Positions 54,576-64,000 of a DNA stretch of 64,000 nt are shown here, one piece after another (within the stretch, counting starts at the first letter, position 1; the number at the start of each line of letters is the position of its first letter). A model generated the notes under the pieces. The model ran no database searches. It saw only the letters and a program-made list of their open reading frames with translations, and was not told the DNA's origin. The position numbers and the translations under genes are program-made. The DNA is from Wuchereria bancrofti (taxonomy: Eukaryota > Nematoda > Chromadorea > Rhabditida > Onchocercidae), in NCBI GenBank assembly GCA_005281725.1, contig SSBO01000012.1, forward strand, positions 18,431,293-18,495,292, read 5' to 3'.

Positions 54576-55715
54576 AAACAGATTAGCTGTTCAATGCGCC
54601 ACGACAAACACAATAAGTATTCCACATTTTTCTTCTGATTTATCAGTTTTTGGTGACTTTCGTCAAGCGTCTGTTTCTTCAATTTATCGCTTTATTTATG
54701 GAATTGGTGGAAAATTGGAAATAATTCTGGATGACCAACCACTCAAAATCCTAGGAAAACTACTGTGGATTATGGCTAAAGTGATAAAATTAACTGGATG
54801 ATTGAATGATAAGTCGTTATAAAACAGAAAAACTAAGGACATTACAATAACAACTTAAACATGTCCTGACAGGGCGGCATAATTTCTCTTAGTGAGCGAC
54901 AATTCGTCCTCGACATTTTATTTCATTGGTAATGAGCCTTTCCGATTCTTTCTCCTCGTCTTGAACTTACATGAAGCAGTCTTTTCTAATATCTCAAATT
55001 TACTTTTATGTCCTTTTTAATTTATTTATTTCCAACTATTTTTTTTTCTTTTTTTTTGTTAAAGACAGTTTTTTGTGGCATATTTTCCAAAAGATTTCTG
55101 GTTATGAAGTTTTTTGGAAGTGTAAAGAAAACTTTGAGATAAATTGGTTTTGTTTAAGAAGGATTAGATTTAAATTACGGGAAAATTTAATTTTTGTGAT
55201 GACTCATGCCACTGAGAAAAAATTTTGAAGAACTGACAAGCTAAAACTTGGAGTTTTGGTCTACGACATATTTGGAGCAAATCAAATAGGAACAGTTATG
55301 TAATTCTATTCATATTGAAATCTTCATTTTTATTGCAAAATTTCAAAGCGAGCAGTGATTTGGAATTGCATCGACTGATGTGTTTTCCTGAAAATAAATA
55401 ATTTCTACTAAATAAACCCAAAAATGGAAGCTTCTACAGATTTCACAGTCTAGTAGAGATGATAGACTGATTTTTTATTATTATTTTTTCCAATTTATTT
55501 ATTTATTTTGTAAGGCATTATTTACTGGTGATTGCGCGCTTCAAGCCGTCTACTTGCATCTGTTTCTTTCTAATTTTTATAGTCAGGGTAGAATATTTTT
55601 AGAATCATTAATTCACATGTGTATTGCTTGGATAAAATTTTTGTTTGAAGAGATTTCGTCTTAATATTATTATTATTATTGATAAAGATTCCGATAAAGG
55701 AGCATGCAGTAAGAA

Positions 55716-55841
55716 CATATCTCTGATTATTATTATTATTATCATTATTATTATTGTTATTATTATTATATTATTATTATTATTAATTATTATTATTACT
55801 ATATTATTATTATTATTATTACTATTACTATTATTATTATC
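55716..55841. repeat. ATT/TTA trinucleotide microsatellite
   Basis: About 125 bases of near-pure TTA/ATT repeats with occasional C or A interruptions. The matching place in copy 1 (around 8175-8250) has only short runs, so the tract expanded here or contracted there. Open frames of Ile or Asn runs across it are composition artefacts. Confidence 0.85.
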
Positions 55842-58357
55842 AGACACTATTATGCTTGAAATTGTGATTGGGGAGTAGATGCTAAGTAAAATGAAGGGAA
55901 AAAAGAGCTGGATCCTCTGTTTGTCCTTAAATCTGAAATATTAATATTACCATTTGCTGCTTTATATAGATACTTTTCAGTTATCTCTGTCTGTGATCGT
56001 TGAGTGTATATCTTAAAAATTTGTAACTTTTTTTTTCGATTGTTTCCCCGCTCTGCCTTTTTGTCAACAGTCTCATTATTGTGAATTCAAATTATAGGAA
56101 TAAACTGTTGACATTGTTTTGTTTCAAATCCTAGGAGGCTAATAAAAACGTAATAGCAGATTTTCATAATGGAGACTGAAACTGGAAAGGGCGTGTGGAG
56201 ACGTGATTTGTGAGTTTATCAGCACAGTACCTACTGAAATGGAAAGATAAGTAGCATTATCTCATGAAAAGTCTGCTTTTACAGCACTCAACGAGATTAA
56301 TTAAGTACCTTTGAGATATTGAAATCAAGAATATGATACTAAAAGGTAGTAAGTTGTTTTTCAACTCTTAGGATAACTGGGGATAGTGCAGTATTACCGG
56401 AAGATTTTGTCGATAGGTCATTACGAATACAATAGTGTTTTTGCAGCACAATTGTAAGATATGATCATAGCCTTTGAATTGCAGGTATCCTCCACACACG
56501 ATAATGTTGATTAATTTGTTACTATTCAAAGCTGATAACTATTCTTATAGTTTCCCAGCCTCTTAAAATGCAGTGGCCTTGATTTTGGCTGATTTTGGTG
56601 GCGTTAAAAACAACATCGATGTGAATTACGTTATTTATCAATTCCATTAGGTATACCATTTCAGTCAAGTAATCTTAAAAGGCATAACACTCTTACCACC
56701 GTTAATTCTCATTTTATTGCAATTTAGGATATTTTCGTAACTGTCGGATGAATCAGACAAGCGCAGTGCAATTTGCAAATTTGGCATCATCAAAAAAATT
56801 TCAGCAATGGAATCAGTATATGTTCTTAATTTCACATCCCTACAAATTTGTGGAAATGGGCTAAAATCTCAAGAAATATCAGCTTGACTTTAACACAAAT
56901 ACGACAATTGCATCTGATTTCCACCAAGTTCCTAAATCTGCTTTGTCATATTTGATTTTCACCATGTTTTTGAATCTACTTCATTAAGGTTCCTTAATAT
57001 TCCTCGCCGACAAAGTTAAACTAACATTTCGTTGACAAAGTTAAACTAACATTTCCTGCAGACTATCAAATACATTACTTTGCACATCACCTCGAGAACA
57101 AAACGTATTACTACTGTATGAAAAATATTAGAGTGAGGAATACTTTATATGGCGCTTTTCTTAGAATAAATCATTTTCCAATAAGATTATATTGCTTAAA
57201 ATTACTATCATCTTCCGTATTCATAACCTTTTTATCTCGTTTTCTATAAGCTTTCAAGTCACTTGCTGTAAATTGTTATAAAACGATTTTCAGTCATCAC
57301 TTCTCGCTACCTTCAAATCAACCTTCCAGAACAATATGTAGAACAGACACTTTTTTCAACCACTTCTCGTCAACCACTCGAATTACTTCATCAATCCATA
57401 ATTTTTAAATGAGGAAAATCTTATATGTGCATTAAGGGTAGTCAGAATATTAAAATAACCATTCCAAAATAAAAAGTTCAATGAGTTCCGCTCAAATAAT
57501 AACCAATCCCTAAAACAAAAGACCGCTAAAATTTCAAGAGAATATACTGACAGCGACTTCCAACAGCAATAACAAGTTCATAATTTTGAAAATGCACAAA
57601 AAGGACAATTTCTAAATCCCTCACAATATTTGTGGTCTTAACTGCCTGAAGTCCTAGCAGAATTCCACTACTTGATATGGCCGACACATTTTCATCCATG
57701 AAAAGTCAGATGGGAGGACATGCTCCAAGTCTCCGATGACAGTTGGACATTATTTAGGGGAATTACAAATTATTCGTGAAATCTAGTACGAGAGTACTGT
57801 AAGTGTGATTACTCATTGGAGGTAATTTGCTCGAAACCTAGATTAAGTGGAAAAAAATCAGATCTCCACAATACTTATAATGATAAACGGTAAATGGATA
57901 AATGATAAATGGAGTCCCAAGGCCCTTTACCTGCTTAGTACGTCCTTTCACTCAAACTTTTTTTTTCTTTTTTTTTAAATCGCACCATGTGATCTGCTTC
58001 TCTTTCAATATTCCAATGAACTATCTCATAATATGACATATTATATGCTTTGTATTTCAAAGGGAGTATATTATAATTAAGGCAGCATATCTTTTTTGCC
58101 ACCGTTCACAAGAAATAAGTGGAAATGGAAGGCAAAGTTAAAATAATTTTGTCAACAGCCGGATTCTGAAGTTTTAAAATACGGCCAATCCTTGAGTTGC
58201 TTTAATATCGTCAAATTTACCCTACCTTGTTGTTCCAATGCTGAATGATAGTATAATTCCTCATTGACAAAAAACCTCATTAAAAAGAATCACAACGACA
58301 GAGAAATATCCTACTAAGCTTAAAAATCATATTTTTATCATAATAAAAAATCATATT

Positions 58358-58668
58358 TTTATCATAATAAAAGAATTGGAAATAATACATAACGGAATAA
58401 CCAGATTTTGTAACACATAAAAAAATATCAAATTTTCGACAAATTAGTGATGCGACGCTCTAGAATATATTAAATCCTAGATATGTAAAGAGAAAACGAA
58501 GACCCCAGCAATNTTTATCATAATAAAAGAATTGGAAATAATACATAACGGAATAACCAGATTTTGTAACACATAAAAAAATATCAAATTTTCGACAAAT
58601 TAGTGATGCGACGCTCTAGAATATATTAAATCCTAGATATGTAAAGAGAAAACGAAGACCCCAGCAAT
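58358..58668. repeat. 155-base block duplicated across an N
   Basis: 58358-58512 and 58514-58668 read the same and flank a single N. Copy 1 of the long repeat has this block once (near 10840-10960). As at 1532, this looks like overlapping contig ends that were joined without merging. Confidence 0.8.
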
Positions 58669-59032
58669 TAGGAATGCTCAAACATTAGCGACAGTAATAT
58701 GGGAAACAGCAGAACGAAGGGGTAAACTCTTTTTTTATTTTTTATAACCCTTATTTCTTCTCCCATTCCTCTTTCAACTGATTAGCAGTAAAGCATACAT
58801 GTCGTTAGAAAGAATTATTGCTCTAAAGTCACGGAAAAAGATGTTGAATATTCAATAACCCAATTTCAATAGAAACAATAAGTGAAAAAAGGGATGTCCG
58901 CATTTCTTCTATGGACTAAAAAATATAAGAATCAGGTTAAGAAAACAACACGTTAAAATTGATTATTCTGAAAGGCTCACAATGGATAATTATTAACGGT
59001 AAGGTATAACCATTGTATAAATCACAGATTGC

Positions 59033-61264
59033 TCAAGAATCTGAATCTAACTTGAAACTTTTTCCCTCTTCGCTACTCAAAATACCAGCTTTCTGGTACT
59101 CGTTGACACGTTTTTCGAAAAAATTAGTTTTCGTTTCGATCGATATACGCTCCATGAAAAATGGGTTATCCGAATGACAGATCTGAAATATCATGGTAAC
59201 AAAAAATAAAACTACGGGAGGTTAGTTTTATAATCTGAAACAATTTGACGAAGTATTCAATAGTTATCTATTAAAAGATCTTTAATAGTCTAGCTCCATA
59301 GTTCCTATCATTATGTTTCATGAAAAATTACCTTTGCACAATGGAGTTCTATTAGTAAATGGTTAGCTACATATTCAATATATTGACACATCAACTTGCA
59401 GTTTATGCCGATCAGGTCAACCGGTAATGCTTCCGCTAGGTACTCCTAAACTTCGGAAAGAATCATAAGCCAAATTTCAAGAGGACTGAAAAATTCGGTC
59501 ATTTATCACTTAGAAGTCGAAACATATGTAGACGAATAAATCAACTGACCTTTTCAATATCAACTGCTTCGTGAATAATCTGATAAATCCTTTTCTCCGT
59601 ATTTTTGATATAGGTGTATAAAAGACAAACGAAATCGCGATGCAAGTCCTGAAAATGAAGACAAACCTTGCCCGAGATCAATTGTTCCATTTTCTTGAAA
59701 AAACGTTTTTGTGTTTGAAGTAATTGATACTGAGCCTATCATATTCGATTTTGAACTTGCCGTATCACAAAACTATGCTCCGGTTTTATAATCATCTTCC
59801 AATGGACCAAATAATTACACATGACCTACTTCATCTCTTGAGATCAACTCATTGCTATGCGTGAAACCAGGCATTAAGCGAAATATTGCGGCAAAGCTTC
59901 CGGAGAAGAATATTCCTAAACAGATTTATGATATCAAACAGGGTAAACCAATGTAAAGAAAAACTTTGTTTTTAAAAAAAAACTAGAATACTGAAATACC
60001 CTCAACAGCAGCAAAAGCCATCAGTCGTTCCGCGTAGGAAGCATTTATATCAGCAATCCAACACAATGCCCAATCAGCTTTTTTCTCCACGAATTCGAAT
60101 TCATAAATTGCATTGAACAAGAGAGACCTTAAGAAAAGAACGGACATGGTTACATTCAGCCTGACAAAGATGAATAGGTTAATATTTTCCTTATATTCTC
60201 AAAAATACTACAAACTCCGTAATACAGGATTGTTTTTCGTTTTTTTTTAGTAGTGTAAAAGGCTTCATCGAGAACCTGTTTCGCATCGATGTAAACTTCT
60301 TTTTTTGATAGATTTATTTCGGTAATTTGATAGATTTGTTTTGAGAAAACACAACGTAACATATTTCTGGAATTTTCTAGAAATTTGTGTAGAGATAAAA
60401 TTACCACGCAAACAAAAATCAAGGTATTGGCAAATGACACACTTTTGTTTTTGATCATGAATATACGTATCAATCATTTTGGAGTACATTTCAGAACGAA
60501 TGTTTTCGATCATAATTTGAAAACCGTAGAAAAACCGTGCTTCTGGCATTTGAACTTCTTGCGAGAAACGATTTATCTAAAATAAAACAAATAAAAGGAG
60601 TGGGAAAAATTGTTTTGAGAAAATGTAAAATGAAAACATTTCGACTAGATGAAAAAATCAAAGCCTCATATTCCACGGATTGCTAACTTTCAGTTCTTTT
60701 CAAGTAGTTTTAACAATTAAATTAAAGATTTACCAGATTTTCGTCAACAATACCATCTGAGGCAGCAAAAAATGCCAGAATTCTTGAGATAAAATGAAGC
60801 TCTCCATCATTCAAATTTTCCCAGTCACGGTAATCTTTACTAAGATCAACCTGAAACATGAAATGCATATGTTCTTCAAAAAAAACCTTTTGTAATAGAT
60901 ACCATTATGCCAACTGACCTCATTAACGGTCCAAAATGATGCCAAGGCTTTCTTATAAAATCCCAAATGTCATGAAATTTGATAGGAAATATAACAAAAC
61001 GATTTGGATTTTCAGCCAACAAAATCTAGCCATTTGTTTCGTAGTAGTAGCCGTTTCACAAGTACACATGGTGGTTCTGTCTAAAATTACAGAAAACAAT
61101 AAAAACATTACACATCCGCATGGTTCACAAGAAAACTTCCAAAATTATGAATCCGCAAAAACCTTAGAGTTCAATAGTATGAAAAACCAAACTTTTTGAA
61201 TTGTTAAATTGTTCTTCACGCTCAATAAATCATTGCAGTTAACACTACCTTCTTCGAGTGGCAT
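59033..61264 (-). pseudogene. Ribonucleotide reductase R2, broken second copy
   Basis: Counterpart of the R2 gene at 11330-13618 with the same exon order and the same MPLEE-type start. In exon 2 it has lost 11 bases in total (one after CCACCATGT, ten near GCTACTACTAC), which shifts the frame. The codon before ILLAENP would read TAG instead of GAG in the original frame (around 61027). The C-terminal Phe used for docking to the large subunit is gone: the end reads LDSDS. Codons are also missing in two later exons, both in frame, one of them removing the Asp from NPFDFME. Much of the rest is still readable, so loss is recent in gene terms. Confidence 0.8.
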
Positions 61265-61933
61265 TGTTAGTAGCACTTATTGCTGTTGTACAGATACTAA
61301 AATCCTAAAAAATGGAAAAATGTTTAAAAATTTTCCGAAAAAGAACGCCTGTATACATCTGTATAAAAGTGAGCTTATAATACAGGAAAACAATGTCGAA
61401 GAATTGTTTCAAATAAGTTAATAGTCATGCATAATTTAGGACCGCTGAGACACATTACTTTTTATTAATTTAAATTTCTCCTCAAAGATTACGGAAGTCC
61501 TCGGTTTTATTTGAACGATAAAAAATTATCCGTTATTATATATATATATATATATTATTATTATATATGTAATCTGATTACACAAAGACTGCTTTGTTTG
61601 TTTGACCTGCTAATTCCATCCACCGTCTTTTTAATTTTTTGATGTTAATTAAAAACTGTGTTCACGATTTCTCAAGCAATAAGCAGCATGAATTCTTTTT
61701 TTACGGTATTCTTAAAAAAATTCCTTGTAAATTTATGCGGCATTAAGCGACAAAGAAGAAGACATATTTGGGTTTAAAAAATGAAGTAACAGAGTTTAAA
61801 AACAAAAATGTTCCAATTAATGTTATTCTAAAAGTGTCCAGTTATTTCTAAGCTTATCCATAAAAAGCCAAGAAGCCATGCACATCTTACAAATGCTTGA
61901 CAAATAACCCCTCCCACAATGTCTGCATCACAC

Positions 61934-61964
<31 letters not shown>

Positions 61965-63266
61965 AACTATATAAACACGCACCACCATACGTGCACTCAT
62001 CCACATTTCTAATTCAATACGTGAGGATTTCGCGCCATTTAGCCGTAACTAGCCGAAGTTATCAGCGCAAAATTCAGATTCAGTGAAATGCAGTGTAAAT
62101 TCCTACCTCCTCGAACGATATGCAATTTACATGATTGCAATGGGAAGGGCAAGTTCCAGCTGCCATTGGTAGTAAAATGAAGGTTAGGTAGTCTATTTCA
62201 CAAAATTAACTGCAGAAGTGATGTTGTCCTGTTGACAGAGACTGTGTTGAGAATGATAATAGTTTTAAGAAAGCTCTCAGAAATATGTATTGATCGTTTA
62301 CTGTGATGCTAAAAGTGAGAGTGAAGGAGATAAATAATGAAGTGAAATGTTGCTGACAATTTCCAGGAAAGGATAGTAGAATTTACTAGTGAAATAAACT
62401 TCTTGATTGGAGAGCGAACTCTCAATAAATGCAGAACATCTTTTATATGGAGTAAATACTCATTGATACCCATTCCGTTTGTAACTCCAATTTTGTTTAT
62501 CACTGTTAATCGTCGCAATTTTTACTTTCAAATTGTTGCCTAAAAACGACTGAATGGAACGTCCTACTTATCGTAGGGCAGATAAATGGGAAGCAGACTC
62601 CTCACCTTTAAACTTATCAGCTTTCTTTACTAAGGAAGAGTTCGACGACCAAGTAAATCATTTTTTAGGCATGAAACACACAGAAAAAGAGATTAAGTCC
62701 AAGACATGCTCGAATCCACCTTTTATTATCTATTCATTTACAGTGTTAATAAGACCAATGGAACATTCGGCTTCTCTCCTTATTTCAAATCATATCTTCA
62801 ATTAATATGAGTTCAAATCCTTTCTTTTATCTTACATCAAACTTGATCATAAAAGTTATTTAAAAATACACTGAACGTGTGACCTTTACGAGGTTTTGAT
62901 GAGATGAAATATTGTCATTTGATGATAGGGATAGTAACAGCGATATATTTTGAGAACCGCGAATGGCTTTGGCATAACACATATGAAAAGCTCTATTGTA
63001 GTGCATAACAAATACTAGCACATGTTTTCATTATTAACATTACTAAAACAACTAGATTTCGAGTTCCAGGAATCAACTGAAAAATAAACAGCATCAAATC
63101 CTTTCTTTTATCTTACATCAAACTTGATCATAAAAGTTATTTAAAAATAGCATCACGTCTTGATAAAGGTCAGAAAAATATTTGTAAATTAATAAACATA
63201 TGTCACGTAGGGTTCAGACCTATAACAATCAATTGGGGTCAAACAACGCTCGGACCATAATTAATT
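61265..63266. other. Intergenic region upstream of the broken R2 copy
   Basis: Counterpart of 13619-15537. It has TA microsatellites near 61537-61570 and 61930-61965, longer than in copy 1, the conserved E2F-like site at 62028-62036, and a templated insertion at about 63097-63157. No gene is supported. Confidence 0.6.
62028..62036 (-). promoter_or_regulatory. E2F-like site, copy 2
   Basis: Same GGCGCGAAA core and flanks as at 14340-14348, upstream of the broken R2 copy. Its survival while the coding region decays may only reflect recent divergence. Confidence 0.4.
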
Positions 63267-64000
63267 CCTCAACTTTCCAACTTTTCGGCTGTCAGCAACT
63301 TCATAGTACCAATAAACAATTTATCAGCTGATGCTTGAATCAGGTTATTTACGATGGCACGGTTGTTACTGCAACGTTGTTTCGCAATCAGTTCTTTTAC
63401 ACGGTAGAACAAACTGAAAATAGTATTACTCCTCATTATGTTAGTGGTACCAAAGAATACAAGATACTAGTGGCATCAAGAAATATTTTTTTACTAGACC
63501 TTTAAAGCAATCATCATCTACTGAGCTTACTACCATAAACCAAACGGGGATACCAGGCTTTTCCTTTTCAGTGTGTCACATGGAAAAGAGAAAAGTACCT
63601 CACGAAAATTTTTATCACTCTTACTTTTCTCAGTATGAAAACTGCTTAAATTCACCTTTCCTATTACATAGCATTGTTCAGCTTCATTCATCAAAGGTTT
63701 TAATGATTTTTTTCCGTATCCTTTCCAGGGTCCTTAAAAGCGTATTTATTAAAGAAACATTAAACTCCATGAAAATAATACTGTTAATTACAGTTCTGAC
63801 TCCTCTTCACTAAAACTTCAAAAATCTTTTCATATTTCTGCATGAAATGAGGCTTAATAACTAATAACTTACCAGTAGAATGGCTGCAAGTAAGCAGTGA
63901 ACGCGGAAAGATCAATTTCTCAAAGAAATTATTCGAAATCCATCAAATTGTTTGCAAATCCAACACTGTATTGCACTTACGACAGTCTGCGGAGCTTCAA
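63267..64000 (-). pseudogene. 3' exons of the 681-residue gene, broken second copy (partial)
   Basis: Counterpart of 15538-16284; the rest lies beyond the window. The penultimate exon (around 63660-63730) has a one-base deletion after GGAAAGGATACGGAA, which leads at once to TAA. The last exon (63280-63410) has an internal deletion that shifts the frame into a stop after a few residues. The exon at the window edge still resembles copy 1. Confidence 0.7.

Larger units (their letters stand above)
54576..59032. other. Intergenic DNA, copy 2
   Basis: Counterpart of 7066-11329. It contains the expanded ATT tract, a duplicated 24-base word near 57010-57050 (GACAAAGTTAAACTAACATTT), a 26-base tandem duplication near 58325-58375, and an N with duplicated flanks at 58513. 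No gene is supported. Confidence 0.6.
49752..64000. repeat. Long direct repeat, copy 2 (continues past window)
   Basis: Collinear with 1533-16284. It lacks the 1.1 kb segment near 3905-5026 and has its own 397-base insert (50888-51284), an expanded trinucleotide tract (55716-55841), several short tandem gains (57010-57050, 58325-58375) and a templated 60-base insertion near 63097. Two of the three genes it carries are broken. Confidence 0.9.

Noticed and set aside
55608..55878. Frames on both strands made of Ile, Leu and Asn runs
   Set aside because: They only translate the ATT microsatellite.

Overview
This is nuclear DNA from a nematode, possibly a spirurid or filarial-type worm. It is very AT-rich. 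Genes are split into short exons by small introns with TTTCAG-type acceptors, and several starts sit just downstream of an acceptor-like site, as expected for spliced-leader trans-splicing. Recognisable genes have their closest named relatives in Caenorhabditis: rnr-2, rha-1 and nipi-3. The species call is an inference. I see no operons, rRNA, tRNA, CRISPR array or intact transposon. All exon maps were built by hand from splice sites, reading phase and family knowledge; no alignment program was run.

Layout. (1) 1-1531 is an exact second copy of 1694-3224, separated by an N, and looks like two unmerged contig ends. (2) 1533-16284 is the first copy of a long direct repeat. It holds a small unrecognised four-exon gene (plus), an intact ribonucleotide reductase R2 gene (minus) and the 3' part of an unrecognised 681-residue gene (minus). 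(3) 15538-20279 is that 681-residue gene. (4) 21335-22894 is a frameshifted STEEP1 (CXorf56) homologue on the plus strand. (5) 23145-25511 is a PDZ-domain gene (minus). (6) 28220-31875 is a Tribbles pseudokinase gene of the NIPI-3 type (plus). (7) 35007-44699 is an RNA helicase A gene (DHX9/RHA-1, minus) whose C-terminal exons are missing at an N at 34881. (8) 46326-48707 is a BTB-domain gene (minus). (9) 49752-64000 is the second, diverged copy of the long repeat, running off the window.

The central observation is the pair of direct repeats about 48 kb apart. In the second copy the R2 gene has a frameshift, an in-frame stop and a changed C-terminus, and the 681-residue gene's last exons are frameshifted. 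The small four-exon gene stays open in both copies, with almost no change in its exons. Duplication followed by decay of some genes and retention of another fits this best. A mis-placed haplotype or raw sequencing errors remain possible, because the assembly has unmerged contig ends at two of its four Ns.

Functionally the window mixes housekeeping genes (dNTP synthesis, RNA unwinding), a signalling pseudokinase and nematode proteins of unknown role. Nothing suggests they act as one pathway.
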